NCBI RefSeq assembly: GCF_015461805.1
Contig: NZ_JACVZE010000011.1
Span: 1 to 64,000 of the forward strand
Source: Pseudomonas pisciculturae
GTDB taxonomy: Bacteria; Pseudomonadota; Gammaproteobacteria; Pseudomonadales; Pseudomonadaceae
DNA length: 64,000 nucleotides
Reading direction: 5' to 3'
Position numbers and translations under genes: made by a program. The notes beneath the pieces are model-generated. The model did no database searches. It saw only the letters and a program-made list of their open reading frames with translations, and was not told the origin of the DNA. Shown in pieces: positions 18,092 to 25,383 of the stretch. Position 1 is the first letter of the stretch. Each line of letters starts with the position of its first letter.

Positions 18092-18841
18092 TCAGGGGAT
18101 GGCTGCGTCGAACTCGTTGCCGCTGTTGTCACGCAATACCAGACGGGTTTGCCCGGTGCCTTCGATATCAAAGGCCAGGTTGGGGTTCTCGCTGACTGCC
18201 GGGAACAGCTCCAGCTCGGCCATCACCTGGCCTTTGTCGCCCAGCAATTGCGCGTGGTTGAGGTAAAACTCAGGGATGCCGCTGACCATGCCGTTGTCCA
18301 TCGGGTGCGCCACCTGCACCCGCACGCGGCTGTACTCGCCACGGGGGTAACGCCCGCCAAGCACCTCGCCGATATGCTCTTCCCAGCCCGGCTGGGTGCG
18401 CACCACGCTCGGCGCAGTACAACCGCCGCCCGCCGCATCGATCAGGGTGGAACCCACATGCCACACGCCGTCATCGGTGAGCACCGCCGCCCGCAACGGC
18501 GTGGCCTGCTCGATGCGAATGCGCAGCGACAACCACGGCAACACCCCAGCCTTGGGTTGGAAGTCGACGATTTTCGGCAACGGGTTCAATTCGGCCCAAG
18601 CGAAGATGCGCACCACACGGCCCTTGAATGCCCGTGCGTCGATCTCCAGCGGCACCTGGCGCGCATCCTCGGCGAACGGTGGCGCCAGCAGCTTGACCTG
18701 ATCATCGAACACAAACGGCGCGTTATTGAGCAATTGCTTGTGATAGAACGCCCACATCACCGACGGCACTGGGTCTACCTCGGTGGCCTGCACCGTCCAC
18801 GGCAACAGGCAAGCCAGCAGGCAGATCAGGCGCCCGTTCAT
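18092..18841 (-). CDS. Quinoprotein dehydrogenase-associated SoxYZ-like carrier
   Basis: A 249-residue secreted protein with signal peptide MNGRLICLLACLLPWTVQA. The N-terminal half resembles SoxY: the segment GGGCTAPSV ends the domain with the single Cys that in SoxY carries the sulfur cargo. The C-terminal half (HPMDNGMVSGIPEFYLNHAQL) resembles SoxZ. Thus it is a natural SoxY-SoxZ fusion. In this family the cargo is unknown. Its start codon overlaps the preceding gene's stop (ATGA). Together with the MBL-fold hydrolase next door it forms a conserved but unexplained unit. Confidence 0.84.
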   Translation of the reverse strand: MNGRLICLLACLLPWTVQATEVDPVPSVMWAFYHKQLLNNAPFVFDDQVKLLAPPFAEDARQVPLEIDARAFKGRVVRIFAWAELNPLPKIVDFQPKAGVLPWLSLRIRIEQATPLRAAVLTDDGVWHVGSTLIDAAGGGCTAPSVVRTQPGWEEHIGEVLGGRYPRGEYSRVRVQVAHPMDNGMVSGIPEFYLNHAQLLGDKGQVMAELELFPAVSENPNLAFDIEGTGQTRLVLRDNSGNEFDAAIP

Positions 18842-19713
18842 TGGTACATCTCGGGCACTTCGTAGCGCAGGCCGTAGTGGCTGTAGATGGCTTGCAGGCT
18901 GCCGTCGCGGATCAGGCCTTCCAGCGCCTCTTCCACCGCATAGGCCAGTTGCCGATTGCTTTCGTGCACCGCCATGCCGATCTCCCAACGTTGTCGGCCC
19001 ATGTTCGGGTAAGCGTTTTCCGCCAGGGCCAGTTGCGGGTCGTGGGCCTGATGCACCTGCCAATCGATTTCGCCGCGCATGGCCATCACCGCGTCGACCT
19101 GCCCGGCTTTCATCGCCGCGAAGGCCTGGGGCACGTTGGGGTAGTGGCGGGTCTTGGCGGCAAGCATGCCGTTGAACACCGAGGTGAGATAGAACGAGGG
19201 CACGCTGTCGACTTCGACGCCAATCGGGTGTTCCTGGAACACCGCCACACTGGCCACGGAGTCCAGGCGACGGCGGTCATAGGCGACCTGCCATTGTTCG
19301 TTCTGGTACGGCCCGAACATCACCACATGGCCGTTTTCCAGCTCGCCCTGGTCGTTGCGCTTTTGCGTGTATTTGTGATCGTAGGGCGCGCGCATCATCA
19401 GGTCGGCCAGTTGCTGGTTATGCAGCTGGCTGCCGCGCCAGATGTAGTCGCGCAGGTCGTCGTCGAGCTTCTCGCCGGCAGGTGCCCAGATCAGTTGCAA
19501 CTGCACCCCCAGGGCCTTGGCCAGGGCCTGGGCCAGTTCCACGTCCACCCCGCGCGGGGTGCCGCCGTCTTCAAAGCTGTAGGGGGCAAAATCGTTGTAC
19601 ACCGCCACCTTCAACTCACCGGCGGCGATCATCTGGTCATAGCTGCGCACCTGCGCCTGTGCCGCCTGGCAGCACAGCAAGGCCAGGCTTAACACCAGGC
19701 TGATCAGGCGCAT
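18838..19713 (-). CDS. Quinoprotein-associated periplasmic substrate-binding protein
   Basis: A 291-residue periplasmic binding protein of the family 3 solute-binding fold, with signal peptide MRLISLVLSLALLCCQAAQA and the motifs LKVAVYNDFAPYSFEDGG and GVDVELAQALAKALGV. No ABC permease or ATPase genes adjoin it; instead it sits between cytochrome c550 and the SoxYZ-like gene. Such MxaJ-like proteins accompany quinoprotein dehydrogenases and may help dehydrogenase maturation or cytochrome docking rather than transport (inference). Confidence 0.83.
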   Translation of the reverse strand: MRLISLVLSLALLCCQAAQAQVRSYDQMIAAGELKVAVYNDFAPYSFEDGGTPRGVDVELAQALAKALGVQLQLIWAPAGEKLDDDLRDYIWRGSQLHNQQLADLMMRAPYDHKYTQKRNDQGELENGHVVMFGPYQNEQWQVAYDRRRLDSVASVAVFQEHPIGVEVDSVPSFYLTSVFNGMLAAKTRHYPNVPQAFAAMKAGQVDAVMAMRGEIDWQVHQAHDPQLALAENAYPNMGRQRWEIGMAVHESNRQLAYAVEEALEGLIRDGSLQAIYSHYGLRYEVPEMYQ

Positions 19714-19716
19714 GGC

Positions 19717-20178
19717 TTACTCCTCGACGCGCACGGAATCCAGATACGTACGCACCGCCCACAGGGCTTCCTGGCTCAGGTAGTCGGCCATTTTTGGCAT
19801 GTAGACCCGACCGTCGCGCACTGCGCCGTGGCGCACACGCTCAACGAACCACTCATCCCCGGCGTCGCCTTCATCGAGCATGCGCAGGTCAGGCGCGATG
19901 CCGCCGGACTTGGCTTCCAGCCCGTGGCACGCGGCGCAGTTCTGGTTGTACGCGGAGGAACCGATTTCAACGGCTTTGTCGTGCTCGGGGGACTTGCGAT
20001 AGGGGTTGTTGGCTGCCCACCCATCGGCGTCCAGCGGCACGCCCGCGTCCTTGATCGGGGTCAGGCCCTTGGTCTCCACCGCTTGGGGCACCACGTTGCC
20101 ATGGGCCCAGACGTTACTCACACCGATTGCACCCATCAGCAGGCCGGCCACCAGCAAGGCGTTGCGTTTTGTTGTCAT
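19717..20178 (-). CDS. pedF: Cytochrome c550, electron acceptor of the quinoproteins
   Basis: A 153-residue secreted c-type cytochrome: signal peptide ending at WAHA-like residues 22-26, one heme motif CAACH (C81, C84, H85) and a probable axial methionine in VYMPKMADYL. It accepts electrons from PedE and PedH in the periplasm, as ExaB does in P. aeruginosa. It is divergent from pedE across a 257-bp control region and heads a four-gene same-strand run with gaps of a few bases. Confidence 0.88.
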   Translation of the reverse strand: MTTKRNALLVAGLLMGAIGVSNVWAHGNVVPQAVETKGLTPIKDAGVPLDADGWAANNPYRKSPEHDKAVEIGSSAYNQNCAACHGLEAKSGGIAPDLRMLDEGDAGDEWFVERVRHGAVRDGRVYMPKMADYLSQEALWAVRTYLDSVRVEE

Positions 20179-20334
20179 TATTTTTGTCCTCTCAGATTGC
20201 ACGCAAACCCCATGGTTCGAGGTTATGGCAACCATCTTAGGAAGCCCCGTGGCCGGGCCGTATGCTGCTTTGGTGGCCGCGCCCTCCTCCCTTGGTAGTA
20301 GGGCTTGTGGGGCAGGGCCAAATCAGATGCGGTT

Positions 20335-20370
20335 CGGGAAGTCTTCCCGGCAACAGCGGGAAGTTTTCCG
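20335..20370. promoter_or_regulatory. Two tandem palindromic operators upstream of pedE
   Basis: The first is CGGGAAGTCTTCCCG (20335-20349), a perfect 7-1-7 palindrome. The second is CGGGAAGTTTTCCG (20357-20370), the same motif with one C missing. They start 22 bp apart, about two helix turns, and lie 66-101 bp before the pedE ATG, a typical activator position. The motif matches the one beside pedH. A partial CTACTACC (complement of 20294-20301) lies further upstream. Confidence 0.6.
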
Positions 20371-20435
20371 TATCCAGCCACCGCCCCGGCGCACCACCCT
20401 GTGCAGGCCAAAACCTCCACTGGGAACTGCAAACC

Positions 20436-22331
20436 ATGACAATAAGATCGCTCCCCTCCCGCTCCCCCCTAAGCCTTGCCGTGCAAGCCTTTTTGCTGGT
20501 GGGCAGCCTGTCCTTCAGTGCGGCAAGCTTTGCCGCCGCCGAGCCTGCTACCAAGCCAACTCGCAACGTCACCTGGGAAGACATCGCCAACGACCACCTG
20601 ACCACCAAGGACGTGCTGCAATACGGCATGGGCACCAACGCCCAGCGCTGGAGCCCGTTGGCCCAGGTCAATGACAAGAACGTGTTCAAGCTCACGCCGG
20701 CCTGGTCCTATTCCTTCGGCGACGAGAAACAACGCGGCCAGGAATCCCAGGCCATCGTCAGCGACGGCGTGGTCTACGTCACCGGCTCCTACTCCCGCGT
20801 GTTCGCCCTGGATGCGAAGACCGGCAAACGCCTGTGGACCTACAACCACCGCCTGCCCGACAACATTCGCCCGTGCTGCGACGTGGTCAACCGGGGCGCG
20901 GCGATCTTCGGCGACAAGATCTACTTCGGCACCCTCGACGCACGCCTGATCGCCCTCGACAAAAACACCGGCAAAGTGGTGTGGAACAAAAAATTCGGCG
21001 ACCACGCCGCCGGCTACACCATGACCGGCGCCCCGGTGCTGATCAAAGATAAAGTCAGCGGCAAAGTGCTGTTGATCCACGGCAGCTCCGGCGATGAGTT
21101 CGGCGTGGTCGGCCAGCTGTATGCCCGCGACCCGGACACCGGCGAAGAAGTGTGGATGCGCCCGTTCGTCGAAGGCCACATGGGCCGCCTCAACGGCAAG
21201 GACAGCACCCCTACCGGCGACGTCAAAGCCCCTTCGTGGCCGGATGACCCCACCACCGAAACCGGCAAGGTCGAGGCCTGGAGCCACGGCGGCGGCGCGC
21301 CTTGGCAGAGCGCAAGTTTTGATGCCGAGACCAACACCATCATCGTCGGCGCCGGCAACCCCGGCCCGTGGAACACCTGGGCGCGCACCTCCAAGGACGG
21401 CAACCCCCACGATTTCGACAGCCTCTACACCTCGGGCCAGGTCGGCGTCGACCCCAGCACCGGCGAAGTGAAGTGGTTCTATCAGCACACGCCAAACGAC
21501 GCCTGGGACTTCTCCGGCAACAACGAGCTGGTGCTGTTCGACTACAAGGACAAAGACGGCAAGGTCACCAAGGCCACCGGCCACGCCGACCGCAACGGCT
21601 TCTTCTATGTAGTGGACCGCAACAACGGCAAGTTGCAAAACGCCTTCCCCTTCGTCGACAACATCACCTGGGCCAGCCACATCGACCTGAAAACCGGCCG
21701 CCCCGTGGAGAACGAAGGCCAGCGCCCGGCCAAGCCGTTGCCGGGTGAAACCAAGGGCAAGCCGGTGGAAGTGTCGCCGCCGTTCCTCGGGGGCAAGAAC
21801 TGGAACCCTATGGCCTACAGCCAGGACACCGGCCTGTTCTACATCCCGGGCAACCAGTGGAAAGAGGAATACTGGACCGAAGAGGTCAACTACAAAAAAG
21901 GCTCGGCGTACCTGGGCATGGGTTTCCGCATCAAGCGTATGTATGACGACCACGTCGGCACCCTACGGGCGATGAACCCGACCACCGGCAAGGTGGTGTG
22001 GGAGCACAAGGAACACCTGCCGCTGTGGGCCGGCGTGCTGGCGACCAAGGGCAACCTGGTGTTCACCGGCACCGGCGACGGTTTCTTCAAGGCCTTCGAC
22101 GCCAAAACCGGCAAGGAGCTGTGGAAGTTCCAGACCGGCAGCGGCATCGTCTCCCCGCCGATCACCTGGGAGCAGGATGGCGAGCAGTACATCGGCGTCA
22201 CCGTCGGCTACGGCGGCGCGGTGCCGTTGTGGGGCGGCGACATGGCTGAGTTGACCAAGCCGGTGGCACAGGGCGGGTCGTTCTGGGTGTTCAAGATCCC
22301 GAGTTGGGATCAGAAAACCGCCCAAAAATAA
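20436..22331 (+). CDS. pedE: PQQ-dependent alcohol dehydrogenase, calcium type (PedE/ExaA)
   Basis: A 631-residue periplasmic quinoprotein. A signal peptide (about residues 1-34) precedes the propeller with vicinal C147-C148 (RPCCDV). Metal ligands align as E221, N308 and catalytic D358. The residue two after the catalytic Asp is S360 (AWDFSGNNEL), not Asp, which marks the calcium-dependent class such as ExaA. It oxidises ethanol and other alcohols to aldehydes with PQQ and hands electrons to cytochrome c550. The ATG at 20436 is chosen because it gives the signal peptide; an upstream in-frame start has no support. Confidence 0.92.
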   Translation: MTIRSLPSRSPLSLAVQAFLLVGSLSFSAASFAAAEPATKPTRNVTWEDIANDHLTTKDVLQYGMGTNAQRWSPLAQVNDKNVFKLTPAWSYSFGDEKQRGQESQAIVSDGVVYVTGSYSRVFALDAKTGKRLWTYNHRLPDNIRPCCDVVNRGAAIFGDKIYFGTLDARLIALDKNTGKVVWNKKFGDHAAGYTMTGAPVLIKDKVSGKVLLIHGSSGDEFGVVGQLYARDPDTGEEVWMRPFVEGHMGRLNGKDSTPTGDVKAPSWPDDPTTETGKVEAWSHGGGAPWQSASFDAETNTIIVGAGNPGPWNTWARTSKDGNPHDFDSLYTSGQVGVDPSTGEVKWFYQHTPNDAWDFSGNNELVLFDYKDKDGKVTKATGHADRNGFFYVVDRNNGKLQNAFPFVDNITWASHIDLKTGRPVENEGQRPAKPLPGETKGKPVEVSPPFLGGKNWNPMAYSQDTGLFYIPGNQWKEEYWTEEVNYKKGSAYLGMGFRIKRMYDDHVGTLRAMNPTTGKVVWEHKEHLPLWAGVLATKGNLVFTGTGDGFFKAFDAKTGKELWKFQTGSGIVSPPITWEQDGEQYIGVTVGYGGAVPLWGGDMAELTKPVAQGGSFWVFKIPSWDQKTAQK

Positions 22332-22358
22332 CCATTAGATGATGCGGGGGCTGCCGTT

Positions 22359-22480
22359 TGTGGCGAGGGAGCTTGCTCCCGCTGGGCTGCGAAGCGGCCC
22401 CCGCTTTTCCTCCAGCAACACTGTGCAGCCAGGTTTTGCGCCGGCTGCGCCGTCGAGCGGGAGCAAGCTCCCTCGCCACA
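22359..22480. repeat. Long inverted repeat (TGTGGCGAGGGAGCTTGCTC family)
   Basis: Arms at 22359-22385 and 22456-22480 are complementary (TGTGGCGAGGGAGCTTGCTC, AGCGGGAGCAAGCTCCCTCG), separated by a GC-rich spacer that also pairs partly. It is a second REP family in this genome, placed between pedE and the pentapeptide gene. Confidence 0.85.
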
Positions 22481-22491
22481 GAGGTTTTGCG

Positions 22492-23130
22492 ATGAACTAC
22501 CTGCCTTTATTACTCCTGCTATCCCTACCCCTCGCCCATGCCGACGACGACACCCTCGTCATCAACGGCTGCACCATCACCGAACACAGCCAATGCCCCG
22601 GCGCAAACCTCAAGGGCGCCAACCTACGCAACCAGAACCTCAGCGGAATGAACCTCGCCGGCGCCGACCTGCGCGATGCCGACCTGCGCCACGCCAACCT
22701 GGACCTGGCCAACCTGGAAAAAGCCCAACTGCAAGGCGCCAACCTCACCCGCGCCAGCCTGCAACAAGCCAACCTGCGGCTAGCGGACTTCACGAATGCA
22801 AACCTGATGGCCGTACAAGGCTGGGGCCTGTTTGCCCAGGGCGCACAATTTGAAAACGCCAACCTCAGCGCTGCGTACCTGCAATTTGCGCGGCTGTCGG
22901 GGGCGAAGATGCACAAGGTCAATCTCCGTGCTGCGGACCTGGAAATGACCTGGTTGAGCAAGGCGGACCTGCAAGGGGCAGATTTGAGTGATGCAAATCT
23001 GCAAGAAGCCAAGTTCGGTGAAAGCAACCTGGAAAAGGCCACGCTGACGGGCAGCAGGCAGCATTATGCGAATTTTCAGGATGCGAATATGGAGGGGTGT
23101 AAGGATTGTCCGACGACGTGGGATCGCTGA
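22492..23130 (+). CDS. Secreted pentapeptide-repeat protein
   Basis: A 212-residue protein with signal peptide MNYLPLLLLLSLPLAHA and then some thirty A(D/N)LXX pentapeptides (GANLKGANLRNQNLSGMNLAG and so on), forming a right-handed beta-helix. Two Cys pairs flank the helix (NGCTITEHSQC near the start, GCKDC near the end) and could be disulfides. It lies just downstream of pedE in the same direction. Function is unknown; the position beside quinoprotein genes is shared with other pseudomonads as far as I recall. Confidence 0.85.
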   Translation: MNYLPLLLLLSLPLAHADDDTLVINGCTITEHSQCPGANLKGANLRNQNLSGMNLAGADLRDADLRHANLDLANLEKAQLQGANLTRASLQQANLRLADFTNANLMAVQGWGLFAQGAQFENANLSAAYLQFARLSGAKMHKVNLRAADLEMTWLSKADLQGADLSDANLQEAKFGESNLEKATLTGSRQHYANFQDANMEGCKDCPTTWDR

Positions 23131-23183
23131 AAACACCGCATATCCATGGTGATGACCAGACAGCCATTTGAGCATTGCGCAGG

Positions 23184-23288
23184 GCCTGTGGCGAGGGAGC
23201 TTGCTCCCGTGACGGCCTGGCAGTCGAGCGGGTTTTACCGGGTGTACTCGGGCCAAATGTGGGAGGGGGCTTGCTCCCGATGGCGGTT
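23184..23288. repeat. Two single REP units in the same orientation
   Basis: One unit of the TGTGGCGAGGGAGCTTGCTC family (from about 23188) and one of the TGTGGGAGGGGGCTTGCTCC family (from about 23258). Neither has an inverted partner nearby. Confidence 0.75.
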
Positions 23289-23309
23289 TTTCGGTGTGCA
23301 TATCCGTTA

Positions 23310-23560
23310 TTTGGGTAACGGCGGCTATGGGTTCCGCCCTTACGGCGGGTCACTTTGGAAAAGAGCCCCAAAGTAACCAAAGGGCTCTTGCCCCACCACT
23401 CGGTGTCTCGCCTAGGCTCGACATGCCCTCACTCCGGCTTGAATCCGTGGGCCGCCGCAATGGGCCATCCATGGCCCAGTGCGGCTAACCCGGCGTCCTG
23501 CCGGGTTGCCCACGGATTCAAGCCTGCGTTCGGCCAGCGTGGTTAACGGGGCGCCTAAGA
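23310..23560. repeat. Intergenic repeat-like segment with nested stems
   Basis: The stretch contains paired segments such as CCGCCCTTACGGCGG (23336-23350), CCCAAAGTAACCAAAGGGC, and CTTGAATCCGTGG with CCACGGATTCAAG flanking about 60 bases (23448-23523). Segments of this look are common between genes in P. fluorescens-type genomes. Open frames across it look random and are not called as genes. Confidence 0.5.
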
Positions 23561-23584
23561 TCAAGATCAAAAGCCAAATCAAAA

Positions 23585-23656
<72 letters not shown>

Positions 23657-23716
23657 GCAGATCAAGATCTATCAGAAAATGGAGAGCAATTATGGGAAGA
23701 GCGGCGTTTGTCCTGT

Positions 23717-23792
23717 TACCCCGCCACCCCGTATCAATCCCCACATGCACTTACTCGACATGGGAGCTGACCTGCGACTTGCTCTTAAGTGA
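23717..23792 (-). pseudogene. Remnant of the pedR2 3' end
   Basis: Read on the minus strand this matches the last 26 or so codons of the pedR2-like gene at 24757-25383: over 59 aligned bases 49 are identical, plus a gap of some bases near the end. It has an in-frame stop (HVE-stop-VHVGID) and a shifted tail. It lies on the far side of the AT-rich islet, so the islet is bracketed by two copies of this gene end. Confidence 0.7.
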
Positions 23793-23952
23793 ATAAAACG
23801 ATGCTATAAGCCGAAACCATCCTAATCCAAACTAAGTGCAAGAATAGTATGAATGCCATTTCCGCCCCACAGGTAGGAAAATTCGGCAGAAGTAGGAAGC
23901 ATCCTTCAAAAATATAAAACTCCTAGGAATTTTCGGAAAACATCAAAGCTCT

Positions 23953-23981
23953 TTGACCGACAGGGAGATTGCGATTATAAA
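23953..23981 (+). promoter_or_regulatory. Sigma-70 type promoter for the ClpP-like gene
   Basis: TTGACC (23953-23958), 17 bases, TATAAA (23976-23981). The match and spacing are close to consensus. It lies in AT-rich DNA 94 bases before the ClpP-like start. Confidence 0.6.
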
Positions 23982-24027
23982 TTGACAGCACAGCACAACC
24001 CAAACAAAGAAACACAGGAGATACGTT

Positions 24028-24054
24028 ATGCGCAATGAAAATGCAATTAACTAA
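24028..24054 (+). other. Possible 8-codon leader ORF
   Basis: ATG to TAA encodes MRNENAIN and is preceded by AGGAG at a good distance (7 bases). It lies between the promoter and the ClpP-like gene. It may be a leader peptide, or the start of a gene lost by deletion. Nothing shows that it is functional. Confidence 0.3.
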
Positions 24055-24074
24055 GTCACTCGAGGCCATCTTCC

Positions 24075-24677
24075 ATGACTATAAAAACAAGCTGTGAAAA
24101 TAATGAACAAAGCCAATACCTTGCAGGCAATACATCCTCAAAAATAGAGGACAGCTTAATTGCTTCAAGGAAAATATTTATAACCGGCGAGATCAATCAT
24201 ATGCTTGCCCGCGAAGTCATAAGACAGCTTCACGCGCTTGCGTATATAAACAACGACCCCATAGTTATCTTTATAAGCTCACCGGGCGGACATGTGGAAT
24301 CGGGAGACATGATTTATGACGCGATAAAATTTGTTAAGCCCAAAATTATTACAATAGGATCTGGATGGGTCGCGAGTGCTGGCGCGCTAATTTTTGTAGC
24401 TGCTGAAAAAGAAAACAGATATTCCCTGCCTAATACACGATTCCTTCTTCATCAACCCTCTGGCGGTTTCCATGGAAGAGCGGAAGACTTTGATGCTTAT
24501 TCAAAAGAAATCAACTGGATGAAGGAACGCCTAAACAAAATATTTTCTGACGCTACAGGCCAACCCATCGAAACGATCGAACTCAATACCGAGCGTGACT
24601 TTTGGTTAAGCGCTCAAGAATCCGTGGAGTATGGTCTTGTTCATAAAATAGTGACTTCAGAACATGAAATCCAATAA
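24075..24677 (+). CDS. ClpP-like serine protease (orphan, AT-rich)
   Basis: A 200-residue protein of the ClpP/crotonase fold. It has IFITGEI, ISSPGGHVESGDMIYD, the nucleophile S101 in GWVASAGA, H126 in FLLHQPSG and D175 in ERDFWLSAQESVEYGLV, so the Ser-His-Asp triad of ClpP is complete. Base composition and codon use (many AAA, ATA, TTA-type codons) differ sharply from both neighbours, indicating transfer. No ClpX/ClpA-like ATPase gene is adjacent. It may work with the host unfoldase or act alone; phage-type or defence roles are possible but not shown. Confidence 0.85.
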   Translation: MTIKTSCENNEQSQYLAGNTSSKIEDSLIASRKIFITGEINHMLAREVIRQLHALAYINNDPIVIFISSPGGHVESGDMIYDAIKFVKPKIITIGSGWVASAGALIFVAAEKENRYSLPNTRFLLHQPSGGFHGRAEDFDAYSKEINWMKERLNKIFSDATGQPIETIELNTERDFWLSAQESVEYGLVHKIVTSEHEIQ

Positions 24678-24756
24678 AGCACAACAACCCCGCCCCCATC
24701 TAGTAAGTGCCCCAATTACCGTCTCAGTCCTAAAGAGGTTGTCTGAAACCGCACTA

Positions 24757-25383
24757 TCACCCCGCCACCCGCACCACCCCCATATCAATCCCCACATGCA
24801 CCAATTCCGCATGGGAACTCACCTGCAACTTGCTCTTGAGCAAAGTCAGGTGGTTGGACACGGTCTTGCTGCTGATACTCAACTGCTCAGCAATCTGCCT
24901 GGCCGGGGTGCCTTTGGCGAGCATCAGGAAGATCTCCATTTCTCGCGGGGTCATGCTGTGCAGGCGGGGGTCGGTGGGTTGGCAGGCCAGTTGGGTGGCC
25001 AGGGGTTGTTCGATGTAGGCGTGGCCGTCGAGGATGCGCCGTACGGCTTCGATCAGCACCTGGGGCGCGGAGCTTTTGGTCAGGTAGCCTGAGGCGCCGG
25101 CGTCGAGGGCCTGGCGCACCAGGGGCAGTTCGTCGTGCATGCTGAAAAACAATACCCGCAGTTGGGGCAAGCGTTGGCGCAGGCGGCGGGTGGTTTCCAG
25201 GCCGCTGATGCCGGGCAGGCCGAAGTCCATGATTACCAGGTTGGGCACCGCTTCTTGCACGCGGGCCAGGGCTTCTTCGCCGCTGGCGGCTTCGCGCACT
25301 TCAATCGCCGGTAGCAGCGCGCGCAGCAGGCTGGCGTAGCCCTGGCGCACCACGGCGTGGTCGTCCACCAACAGAATATTCAT
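24757..25383 (-). CDS. pedR2: NarL-type response regulator, PedR2/EraR-like
   Basis: A 208-residue two-domain regulator. The receiver domain has the acidic pair (LVDDHAVVRQG), the phospho-Asp in VIMDFGLPG, FFSMHD and the Lys in YLTKSSAP. The C-terminal LuxR helix-turn-helix contains MTPREMEIFLMLAKG and SISSKTVSNHL. Its ATG overlaps the kinase stop (ATGA). By position it corresponds to PedR2 of P. putida, which activates pedE and represses pedH when no lanthanide is present. A partial second copy of its 3' end lies at 23717-23792. Confidence 0.85.
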   Translation of the reverse strand: MNILLVDDHAVVRQGYASLLRALLPAIEVREAASGEEALARVQEAVPNLVIMDFGLPGISGLETTRRLRQRLPQLRVLFFSMHDELPLVRQALDAGASGYLTKSSAPQVLIEAVRRILDGHAYIEQPLATQLACQPTDPRLHSMTPREMEIFLMLAKGTPARQIAEQLSISSKTVSNHLTLLKSKLQVSSHAELVHVGIDMGVVRVAG

